DNA of 38,953 bases, from assembly GCA_947253135.1 (NCBI GenBank), contig CAMXYS010000003.1, positions 1 to 38,953 of the forward strand, given 5' to 3'. The position numbers and the translations under genes are program-made. The stretch comes from an uncultured Clostridia bacterium (GTDB lineage: Bacteria; Bacillota; Clostridia; Saccharofermentanales; Fastidiosipilaceae). This document shows, in pieces, positions 32,603-38,953 of this stretch (within the stretch, counting starts at the first letter, position 1; each line of letters opens with the position of its first letter). The notes below the pieces were generated by a model that was not told the DNA's origin, ran no database searches, and saw only the letters and a list, made by a program, of their open reading frames with translations.

Positions 32603-32790
32603 CTGGGATTCCAGTAGCGATCACCCGGCTCTTAAATGAGCGTGCGTGATCTTTTGTGGGCACTTAACCCTGTGTTGGAGCCGAGTTTTGCTAGCCTCTT
32701 CTACGGGCGGCGAAACTCTTTGGCCTGGCAGAGGGTTTTATCTTCATCACGAAGTCTAGCCCCGGCCTGATTTGAAAGAGGTCAGATTAG

Positions 32791-33163
32791 ATGTATATAT
32801 TGGCCTTGGAAGTTGCCTTGTCTTTGCCCTATGCTCGCTCTCTCAAAGCCAAGCGGGCCGTCCGCCAATCTTTGCTGACCAAGCTGGCCAGACAATTTTC
32901 CCTAAGTGCCCGCGAAACAGACTGGCAAGAGGTCAGTCAAGAGCTCGTCGTGTCGGCTGCCTTTGTTTGTCTGACACAGGCAGAAGGAGGGGGACTATGC
33001 CCGGCGGATTGAGGACTTTGTCTACCGTTTTTCCTTGGATGAAGCCTGTGAAGTGCAAAACATAGATTGGGATGTCATTGAACAGTTTACTGCTAGAAAA
33101 ATAGAAGATGGGCAAGCTAGCTTGCCCATCTCCTATTTTGATTATTTTAACTTTTGGAAATAG
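32791..33163 (+). pseudogene. DUF503 (YlxP-like) gene with a single-base frameshift
   Basis: The ATG at 32791 starts MYILALEVALSLPYARSLKA followed by KRAVRQSLLTKLARQF, the standard DUF503 opening. Frame zero stops early at 33012 after AEGGGLCPAD. From the G5 run at 32989-32993 a second frame gives DYARRIEDFVYRFSLDEACE and continues to 33163. That is the missing C-terminal half. Removing one G restores a single frame. DUF503 proteins are small dimeric proteins of unclear role, often near ribosome-maturation genes. The restored frame also reads through a 24-bp palindrome at 33107-33130. The frameshift may be real or an assembly error. Confidence 0.7.
33107..33130. terminator. Perfect 24-bp palindrome, probably a bidirectional terminator
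   Basis: GATGGGCAAGC, TA, GCTTGCCCATC. It lies between the rightward DUF503 gene and the leftward GlsB-type gene, and T-rich stretches follow on both strands. Confidence 0.65.
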
Positions 33164-33182
33164 GTTTTAATTCTTCTCTCAT

Positions 33183-33446
33183 CTAGCCTCGGTTGCGCCT
33201 ACCTCTAAACAGATTGACAATTGCCAGCAAAATAACTGCACCGATAACAGCAACTAAAAGACTCCAAACATTAAAACCCGTGACGCCTTGTCCACCGATT
33301 AAGTTAAGGACGAGGCCGCCGATCAGACCGCCAACAATACCGACAACAATGTTGGCAACAGCCCCCATCGAGGCGTCATTGCCAGTCAAGCGACTAGCGA
33401 TCCAGCCAGCCAAAGCGCCGATGATTAACCAACCGATAAAGCCCAT
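33183..33446 (-). CDS. GlsB/YeaQ/YmgE-family stress membrane protein
   Basis: An 87-residue hydrophobic protein of the transglycosylase-associated family (PF04226). It shows the three-helix pattern and glycine motifs: MGFIGWLIIGALAGWIASRL, then GAVANIVVGIVGGLIGG, then WSLLVAVIGAVILLAIVN, with a basic tail FRGRRNRG. These small membrane proteins are induced by general stress in many bacteria, and their exact activity is unknown. AGAGG precedes the start. It is divergent from the lipid kinase gene. Confidence 0.92.
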   Translation of the reverse strand: MGFIGWLIIGALAGWIASRLTGNDASMGAVANIVVGIVGGLIGGLVLNLIGGQGVTGFNVWSLLVAVIGAVILLAIVNLFRGRRNRG

Positions 33447-33552
33447 TACATGCCTCTTTTCTTTTTTTAGATTTTTGTTAAACTCTCTTCTGTAATCTTA
33501 AGAAATAGTATCATTAGATAGTAGAAATGTATGACTAAATTAAGAAGATTAA

Positions 33553-33566
33553 TTGTTAATTAACAA
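33553..33566. promoter_or_regulatory. 14-bp AT palindrome in the divergent promoter region
   Basis: TTGTTAATTAACAA is a perfect palindrome between the GlsB-type gene and the lipid kinase. The half-sites recall those of Rex, but without the usual spacer, so no regulator is named. Confidence 0.35.
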
Positions 33567-33607
33567 ACGGTCTTCGCCAGAGTAGACTTGTGGCAGAGGT
33601 AAGTCAA

Positions 33608-34540
33608 ATGGGGGAAGCAAGAATTATCGTTAACCCGATTGCGGGCAATGAGAAGGGTCTGATTTATGCCGGTCAATTGGCCAGCAGATTAGCGCAAGAT
33701 TTTGCACTGGTCAGTCTGGTTAAGACAGCGGTTGGAGAGGGGGCTGCTCCACCTGCCCGGCAAGCAGCAGAGGCGGGGGTGGAAGCTCTTTTTGTAATCG
33801 GCGGCGACGGAACAGTCAATGAGGCTATAGAGGGCCTTGTGCAGGCGCAAGTTGACCAGCTTCCTGTTTTCGGTGTCATTCCTTCCGGCACCTTTAACGG
33901 AGTCTCCCGTATTTTGAATTTCCCTCCGCGCCCTCAAGATGCGATCAGGCGGTTGGATTTGAAGCGGACGGAACCATTAGATATCGGCCTTTGCAATCGC
34001 CGCGCCTTCAGTTTTATCTTCTCGATCGGCGATATACCGGAGTCAATTCACAACGTGTCGGCAGCTGATAAAGCCAGCTTTGGTATGTGGGCCTACTTAT
34101 CCAGTGTGGTCCGCACATCTACCAAGAACAATAGCTATCAGCTGGACTTAGATATTGATGGAAAAAAGGTCAGCGGTCTTTACAGCCATTTGGTCATCCT
34201 CTTGTCCGCCACTTTAAACAATCTGAATATTGTGGGAGTTGAAGCGGCTAAGGACGACGGTTGGTTTCATATTTTTCTTTTAAAGGAATCCAATTTTTGG
34301 GAAAAGTTTTCTGTTTTAAAAGACCTCTTATTAAGTAATGCTGCTGAACATAGGCAAGTTGAATACTATAGGGGAAAGCAGGTGCGGATTAGCTCTCCGG
34401 ATGATCTTGTCGAGACAGATGTCGAGGGAGAGCGCGGGGATGATCTGCCTGTTGAGTTAAAAGTTTTGCCCTCATACCTGACAGCCTACACTTTGGCGAA
34501 GAAAAGGGGAGATCAGCCGGGATTGGAAAAAAAAGGATAA
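33608..34540 (+). CDS. Diacylglycerol/lipid kinase family protein (YegS/DgkB type)
   Basis: 310 residues with the DAGK catalytic fold: RIIVNPIAGNEKG at the N-terminus, the GGDGTVNEA nucleotide motif near residue 75, and the IPSGTFNGVSRIL segment. A C-terminal beta-rich lobe follows. It phosphorylates diacylglycerol or a related lipid using ATP, on the inner membrane face. The ATG at 33608 is chosen because GAGGT (33596-33600) is at the right distance and MGEARIIVNP is the usual family start. A GTG 18 bases upstream has no such support. The common GTxND signature reads GTFNG here, so the aspartate is replaced by glycine. This may change substrate preference. Confidence 0.88.
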   Translation: MGEARIIVNPIAGNEKGLIYAGQLASRLAQDFALVSLVKTAVGEGAAPPARQAAEAGVEALFVIGGDGTVNEAIEGLVQAQVDQLPVFGVIPSGTFNGVSRILNFPPRPQDAIRRLDLKRTEPLDIGLCNRRAFSFIFSIGDIPESIHNVSAADKASFGMWAYLSSVVRTSTKNNSYQLDLDIDGKKVSGLYSHLVILLSATLNNLNIVGVEAAKDDGWFHIFLLKESNFWEKFSVLKDLLLSNAAEHRQVEYYRGKQVRISSPDDLVETDVEGERGDDLPVELKVLPSYLTAYTLAKKRGDQPGLEKKG

Positions 34541-34713
34541 AACTTTTAATTTGTTTGACCAAGAAAAAATTGTCGACAAAAAAACGAAGACACCGTATTA
34601 TAATCATAGTGTAAATTGTTCAGTTTTACTACAAATAGCCTTTCCATAAAAGAGGGTGATGGTAGTGAACTGCAACTGACAGTAACCTGGTGAGAAAGCA
34701 AGGGAGACGGAAA

Positions 34714-35730
34714 ATGAAAAAGCTAAAAGTCGGTATTATCGGCGTCGGCCGCCTTGGTCATGAGCATGCACGCAACATCGCCAATGCAGTTGCCACCACT
34801 GAGCTGGTGGCTATCTGTGACGGCAACGAGAGTCGGGCGCAGGAAGTAGCAAAAGAGTTAGGTGTTACAGCTGTTTATAGTGATCCGGCAGATTTATGTG
34901 CGGATCCGAATGTAGAAGCAGTTGTCATTGTGACAAATACTGATTCTCATGTCGCTATGATTAAATTGGCCATGGAAGCAGGCAAGCACGTCTTCTGCGA
35001 AAAGCCTCTAGCCGGTACGGTCGAGGAGTGCAAGGAAGCGGAAAAAATCATCGAGGCCCATCCAAACCAAATTTTTATGTTGGGTTTTATGCGCCGTTTC
35101 GATTACTCCTACCAGTTGGCCAAACAGAAAATTGACAATGGCGATATCGGTGACATTGTTTTGGTTCGTTGCTACTCGCAAGACCCGATCGCTATTATTG
35201 AGGGGACACTGGAGTATGCGCCCCGGTCCGGTGGTCAATTCATTGACATGTCGATTCACGACATAGATTTGATCCGTTGGCTGACCGGCTCTGAGCCGAA
35301 AGACCTGTGGGCGATCGGTGGCTGCTATGAATTTAAACAATACAAGGACTGGGATGACGGTGACAACGTGTCCTGCTTGATGCAGTGCGAAAATGATGCC
35401 ATGGCCTTCTTTTATGCCGGCCGGGCGGCTGCGCATGGTTCTCATGTCGAGACAGAAATTATAGGCACCCGCGGCATGCTGCGGATCGGTGGTGTCCCGA
35501 CGGATTCATTGATGCAGATCTACAGCGAGCATGGCGTCTGCCAGGAATGCTACCAAGACTTCGTTACACGTTGGCACGGGGCTTACATCAATATAGTGGA
35601 GCACTTTGCTGACTGTGTCTTGAATAATCAGGCTGCTACCCCCAATGTTTATGACGGCACACTTTCGACCAAGATTGCCTTTAAGTGCAAAGAGTCCTTC
35701 TTGAAGAATGAAAAGTTGACAGTGGATTAA
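34714..35730 (+). CDS. Gfo/Idh/MocA-family dehydrogenase
   Basis: A 338-residue NAD(P)-dependent sugar or polyol dehydrogenase. The Rossmann domain starts KVGIIGVGRLGHEHARNIAN. The family EKP motif is in HVFCEKPLAGT (K near residue 97). The catalytic segment SGGQFIDMSIHDIDLIRWLT carries the D-x3-H pair. The closest well-known type is inositol 2-dehydrogenase, but no inositol genes are nearby, so the substrate is open. The ATG at 34714 has AAGGGAG upstream and gives the standard start. A GTG 24 bases earlier overlaps the ribosome binding site. A -10-like TATAAT is at 34599-34604. The gene is monocistronic, and a strong terminator follows. Confidence 0.9.
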   Translation: MKKLKVGIIGVGRLGHEHARNIANAVATTELVAICDGNESRAQEVAKELGVTAVYSDPADLCADPNVEAVVIVTNTDSHVAMIKLAMEAGKHVFCEKPLAGTVEECKEAEKIIEAHPNQIFMLGFMRRFDYSYQLAKQKIDNGDIGDIVLVRCYSQDPIAIIEGTLEYAPRSGGQFIDMSIHDIDLIRWLTGSEPKDLWAIGGCYEFKQYKDWDDGDNVSCLMQCENDAMAFFYAGRAAAHGSHVETEIIGTRGMLRIGGVPTDSLMQIYSEHGVCQECYQDFVTRWHGAYINIVEHFADCVLNNQAATPNVYDGTLSTKIAFKCKESFLKNEKLTVD

Positions 35731-35774
35731 GTCGGCTCATTGAAAATTAATTAATAAAAACCAAAACATATGGC

Positions 35775-35820
35775 AAAACACACAAAAATCGGTATATTTA
35801 TACCGATTTTTGTGTGTTTT
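35775..35820 (+). terminator. Long hairpin terminator after the dehydrogenase
   Basis: The arms AAAACACACAAAAATCGGTA and TACCGATTTTTGTGTGTTTT are perfectly complementary around a short AT loop, and T follows. It could act on both strands. Confidence 0.9.
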
Positions 35821-35884
35821 TAAACAATACTATGCTACTATAAAAATAGAGGCAGGGAAATACAGATAGAAAGGAAGGGACAAG

Positions 35885-36517
35885 ATGACAATTATCACCG
35901 TCAGCCGAGAGTTTGGAAGTGGTGGTAGGGAGTTTGCCAAAAGTCTGGCCGAAGAATTGCAGTTTACTTATTACGACAAGGAGATTATCCGGGCGGTGGC
36001 AGAGGAAATGAATTTAGATCCGGGCTATATCGATTCTGTAATGGAGCACATGCCCGGTATCGGCTTAATTCCTTTAAATATCGGCCGTTCCTTTGCAGCC
36101 ACGGCTTTGGATGCCCAGACCCATTATTTTGACAATGACAGGGTCTATGGTGAACAAACTAAGGTGATTCATGAATTGAGTCAAAGAGGTCCATGTGTCT
36201 TTGTCGGTCGTTGCTCCGACTACATTTTGCGTGACCGCAACGTCTTGCGTATTTTTGTCTATGCGGATATGCCCGCCAAGGTTGCGCGTTGCCGTGAGCG
36301 CAGTGCAGAAAATGAAAACTTTACGGACCGCCTCCTGGCTAAAAAAATCAAAGATGTGGACTCCAACCGGATGCGCTACTATCAATATTTTACTGACCAA
36401 AAGTGGGGCAACCCGCTCAATTATGATCTTTGCCTGAACACGTCCGGTAAAGATATTAAGACCTTGGCCAAAACGGTTGCTGTTTTAGTAAAAGAGCGGG
36501 AAAAACTGCAGGGATAG
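35885..36517 (+). CDS. Cytidylate-kinase-like protein
   Basis: A 210-residue P-loop kinase of the cytidylate kinase-like family (AAA_26). The start MTIITVSREFGSGGREFAKS has the family's atypical P-loop. CVFVGRCSDYIL and the arginine-rich lid (CRERSAENENFTDRLLAKKI) follow. Such proteins are common in gut-type Clostridia, beside or instead of Cmk, and the substrate is not certain. AAGGAAGGG precedes the ATG. The stop is only 9 bp from the stop of the converging bioY gene, with no terminator between. Confidence 0.85.
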   Translation: MTIITVSREFGSGGREFAKSLAEELQFTYYDKEIIRAVAEEMNLDPGYIDSVMEHMPGIGLIPLNIGRSFAATALDAQTHYFDNDRVYGEQTKVIHELSQRGPCVFVGRCSDYILRDRNVLRIFVYADMPAKVARCRERSAENENFTDRLLAKKIKDVDSNRMRYYQYFTDQKWGNPLNYDLCLNTSGKDIKTLAKTVAVLVKEREKLQG

Positions 36518-36526
36518 AAACCGAGG

Positions 36527-37243
36527 TCAATCAAGAACTGCTTGTTGTCCCTCCCTTAAGGCGGCAAAACGCTTGTGGATCAAACCTGCTAAAAGGGCTG
36601 CTACAACCAAAGAGATGATGTCTTTTATGATAAAGGGGAAGGAACCGGTCGCAGCAGCTGACAAAAGACTTATATGGGCTTGTCGACCTAGCCAGAGAAC
36701 GCCTATACAATGGCAACAAAAGAGACCTGACAAACTCAGTATACTTGCAGCTGTGACAAGTGGGATGCCGGTAGCCCGGACAAGCGGTTTGTGAGCGGTA
36801 GAAGAGCTGGACTGCCGGTTGGGGTGATCTGCTCCAACTGTAGAAGTGGCCGCCGGGTAGCGGTGGCGGTTTAGAATTTGTCCCGCCAGACTTAAGAGGA
36901 GGGCCATGGGGAGAAAACCCAATAAATAGCCACCGGTAGGGCCGGCGAGGCGGGCAAAACCGCCTTGGAAACCGGCAAAGACGGGCAGTCCGGCTGATCC
37001 CAGCAGCAGGTAGACCAGGACACAATAGAAAGCCTGTCCGGGGGTCAGTGTCCAGGCGAGCAGGGCAATCGCAAAGGTTTGCAGAGAAAGAGGGACGCTG
37101 CCGGGCAGAGGAATTGAAATTTGAGAACAGACTACTAAAACCGCTGTCATAACGCCAATACGACTAATCGCCTGCAACCGTTGACGGCGGTTTTTGCTCT
37201 GTTTGTTTATTTTCTTTTTTTGTTTTTTATCGCTTTGACTCAT
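36527..37243 (-). CDS. bioY: Biotin transporter substrate-binding subunit BioY
   Basis: 238 residues, membrane S-component of an ECF biotin transporter. The signature regions are clear: SIPLPGSVPLSLQTFAIALL, then LVYLLLGSAGLPVFAGFQGG, and GPTGGYLLGF. Six membrane helices are expected. The N-terminal 25 residues are strongly basic. An insert of about 35 polar residues (RHRYPAATSTVGADHPNRQS onward) lies in the middle loop and lengthens the protein beyond the usual 180-200. The ATG at 37243 has AGAGGG at normal distance. A TTG two codons earlier is less likely. It follows birA by 11 bp. No ECF ATPase or T-component is near, so it probably shares a common energising module. Confidence 0.92.
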   Translation of the reverse strand: MSQSDKKQKKKINKQSKNRRQRLQAISRIGVMTAVLVVCSQISIPLPGSVPLSLQTFAIALLAWTLTPGQAFYCVLVYLLLGSAGLPVFAGFQGGFARLAGPTGGYLLGFLPMALLLSLAGQILNRHRYPAATSTVGADHPNRQSSSSTAHKPLVRATGIPLVTAASILSLSGLFCCHCIGVLWLGRQAHISLLSAAATGSFPFIIKDIISLVVAALLAGLIHKRFAALREGQQAVLD

Positions 37244-37254
37244 TTTCAACCCTC

Positions 37255-38316
37255 TTATTGCTTATCTTTTATTTGCTTGTAAAAGGCATTGTCGTGTAAG
37301 CTGGCTTCGCCACAGCTGATGCTCTGCTTGCGTCCAAGCACATCTTCCACTTCCAGGGAAAAGTCCCGGCCGATACCGGTGACTCGGGCGCGAAAGCTTT
37401 GCCCACCACTTGTAATTTTGACTGTCTTGCCAGTCAATAACGAGCGCTTGCAGTAGGCAGAATGAAGCTCTTCAGATGAATTTTGATCGACAAGTTTAAT
37501 CAACCTGTTTAAAATGTCGGCGACCAACCGGTTCTTGTAGTCAGGCCAAGGCCTTGGCTTTGCTTTGGCAGTGGGATTAGCTTGCTTCCAAATGCTGCCT
37601 GCTATGTCACTGAGGTCAGGGGGAAACCCATTGACAGGCTCTTCCAGATTCAGGCCGATGCCAATTACAACAAAGGACGGTGTTCCGCTTTCTAAATCTA
37701 ATTCCGCCTCCGTGAGGATACCGCCTACTTTTTTGCCGGCCATATATAGGTCGTTAACCCACTTGATTTGACAATCAGCATGCGTGCAATCTTCAATCGC
37801 CAGGGCAGTGGCCACGGCTGCTATTGCCGGCCAAGCGGCTAAGGGCAGAGCAGCAGCCTCTTGGCTGACGCTCTGCCGGGCCCCGGGTCGGAGTAAGAGA
37901 CTAAAATAGAGGCCGGTTTCCGGGGGGGAAAAATAGCTGCGCCCCAAGCGGCCACGTCCGGCGGATTGGCTGCGCGCTAGGATGACTAATCCGTCGTCAG
38001 CTCCTTCACGAGCTATTTTTTTTAAGGTGTTATTGGTTGAGGGCAGACAGTCATATAGAATAATTTTAAAATGCTCGGGATCATTTAAGTGCAAATTAAT
38101 GCCGGTCTCGCTGAGTGGCGTTGCGACTTGTTTGAGGCGATAGCCACGTCCGGTTACAGATTCGACCGGATAGCCGGTTTGTAGTAGCGCTTGAACAGCC
38201 TGCCAAACTGCATTGCGGCTGACAAAAATTGAGTCGGCCAGCCGGGCGCCGGAAATCCAATCTCCATCTGCTTGCAAAAGGGCCTTTAAGACAGCTTCTT
38301 TAGTTGACAAAGACAC
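37255..38316 (-). CDS. birA: Biotin-protein ligase / biotin repressor BirA
   Basis: A 353-residue class II BirA. The N-terminal winged HTH (about 1-65) includes ISGARLADSIFVSRNAVWQA. The central catalytic domain has SQSAGRGRLGRSYFSPPETG, the biotin and AMP loop, and KWVNDLYMAGKKVGGILTEA. The C-terminal SH3-like domain closes the chain. It forms biotinyl-5'-AMP, attaches biotin to carboxylases, and represses biotin genes when biotin is plentiful. The start is taken as GTG at 38316 because AAGGAGG (plus-strand 38321-38327) lies just before it. A GTG further upstream (38340) would place that site inside the gene. It is in one operon with bioY. Confidence 0.93.
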   Translation of the reverse strand: MSLSTKEAVLKALLQADGDWISGARLADSIFVSRNAVWQAVQALLQTGYPVESVTGRGYRLKQVATPLSETGINLHLNDPEHFKIILYDCLPSTNNTLKKIAREGADDGLVILARSQSAGRGRLGRSYFSPPETGLYFSLLLRPGARQSVSQEAAALPLAAWPAIAAVATALAIEDCTHADCQIKWVNDLYMAGKKVGGILTEAELDLESGTPSFVVIGIGLNLEEPVNGFPPDLSDIAGSIWKQANPTAKAKPRPWPDYKNRLVADILNRLIKLVDQNSSEELHSAYCKRSLLTGKTVKITSGGQSFRARVTGIGRDFSLEVEDVLGRKQSISCGEASLHDNAFYKQIKDKQ

Positions 38317-38414
38317 AAAGTCCTCCTTGTTTTTATACACAAGAGTCAGTTTAAGACAGCAAGGATAATTGTCAATGCTGGAGAATTAAAAAGGTGACAA
38401 TTTAAAAAGGTCCT

Positions 38415-38919
38415 TTACTGATAAAAATCATCAAAGCGAGCTTGTAATCTCTTTTCGGACAGCAAAAAGGCCAGGAACAGGACACAGCCCTTGGCGATAC
38501 TGCTGACACTAATAGCCCACCAAATTCCGTTTAGACCCAAGCTTCCTGCGCTGAGTAGGAGAGCGAGCGGAATCCGCAAGGCTGTCAGCAAGGTGCAAAA
38601 AAGAGCGGGGATACCGGTAGCCCCATAGCCGGAGAAAGCACCAACTGTCGTCAGTTCGACGCACATGAAAATTTGTGAGAAGGCAATAATTATGAAGTAA
38701 TGAGTACCGACAGATCGGGTGACGGAATCTTGGACAAAAAGGCCGATCAGCTGCCCCGGGAAGAGCAGCAGGAGTAGTGTGCTGATTCCGCCAATTAAAA
38801 CAGTGAAGGCCAGAGCTACTCGGTAAGCGTGGCGAGCTCTTTGCCGGTGGCCGGCCCCGATATTTTGCCCGATGACGGCATTGATGCCGCTGCTGATCCC
38901 TTCTGCCGACAGCCAGGAG
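38415..38919 (-). CDS. MATE-family efflux transporter, C-terminal part
   Basis: The last 168 residues of a MATE (MatE/NorM-like) drug or metabolite/Na+ antiporter. The N-terminal part is missing because the contig ends in an adapter. The visible segment starts SWLSAEGISSGINAVIGQNI with GAGHRQRARHAYR, the family's conserved loop after helix 7 or 8. It holds about four more membrane helices. The sequence to the right of 38919 is artificial: the apparent start MCIRDS is translated adapter. It lies 98 bp upstream of birA, same strand. Confidence 0.9.
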
Positions 38920-38952
38920 CTGTCTCTTATACACATCTGACGCTGCCGACGA
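38920..38952. other. Illumina Nextera transposase adapter (sequencing artefact)
   Basis: The 33 bases beginning CTGTCTCTTATACACATCTG and continuing through ACGCTGCCGACGA are the reverse complement of the Nextera Read 1 transposase adapter. They are not biological sequence. Confidence 0.98.
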
Positions 38953-38953
38953 T

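Noticed and set aside
33553..33566. Rex operator
   Set aside because: The half-sites TTGTTAA/TTAACAA are directly joined, whereas Rex sites have several bases between them.

Overview
The window looks like chromosomal DNA of a low-to-mid GC, probably strictly anaerobic member of the Bacillota (Clostridia-like). The evidence is strong Shine-Dalgarno sites, TTGACA/TATAAT-type promoters, a LytTR-DUF3021 pair, a BirA-BioY pair, desulfoferrodoxin and a type II-A CRISPR locus. The genus cannot be fixed from the sequence. The last 33 bases are an Illumina Nextera adapter, so the right edge is an artificial contig end.

Layout. 1-3.5 kb: a cut-off TetR gene on the minus strand with two palindromic operators, a divergent LytTR regulator-DUF3021 membrane protein pair, a ferritin, and a zinc-ribbon membrane protein. 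3.6-18.6 kb: a defence block. It holds a minus-strand tracrRNA, cas9-cas1-cas2-csn2, an array of 8 repeats and 7 spacers, and a convergent 2387-residue protein (transglutaminase-like, DUF4011, SF1 helicase, MTES_1575-type nuclease, DUF3320). Two roughly 100-bp direct repeats (3647-3746 and 18472-18569, about 85% identical by eye) bracket the block. 18.7-23.3 kb: a DUF2254 membrane protein, a radical SAM gene with a -1 frame break at a perfect A AAA AAG site, a small XRE regulator, and a glycosyltransferase-PlsC acyltransferase fusion.

23.4-25.0 kb is a zone of decayed genes: a HicB-like N-terminus with an in-frame stop joined to unknown sequence, a 25-codon GNAT stump, and a cation:proton antiporter with two deletions. 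25.1-31.6 kb: a 3-hydroxyacyl-CoA dehydrogenase, then a TetR-MMPL-heptad-repeat operon with paired operators in its promoter. 32-35.8 kb: desulfoferrodoxin, a frameshifted DUF503 gene, a GlsB-type membrane protein, a diacylglycerol/lipid kinase and a Gfo/Idh/MocA dehydrogenase. 35.9-38.9 kb: a cytidylate-kinase-like protein converging on a birA-bioY operon, and the C-terminal part of a MATE transporter.

How the parts work together. The CRISPR locus appears complete: all nuclease residues inspected are present, and a tracrRNA can be read out base by base with promoter, anti-repeat, hairpins and terminator. The tracrRNA promoter overlaps the cas9 start codon and ribosome binding site on the opposite strand, which couples the two transcripts. 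The helicase next to the array is probably a second, independent antiviral protein. The strongest items for follow-up are the repeat-bracketed defence block, the transglutaminase-like triad in the helicase, the tracrRNA/cas9 overlap, the radical SAM frameshift, and the glycosyltransferase-acyltransferase fusion.
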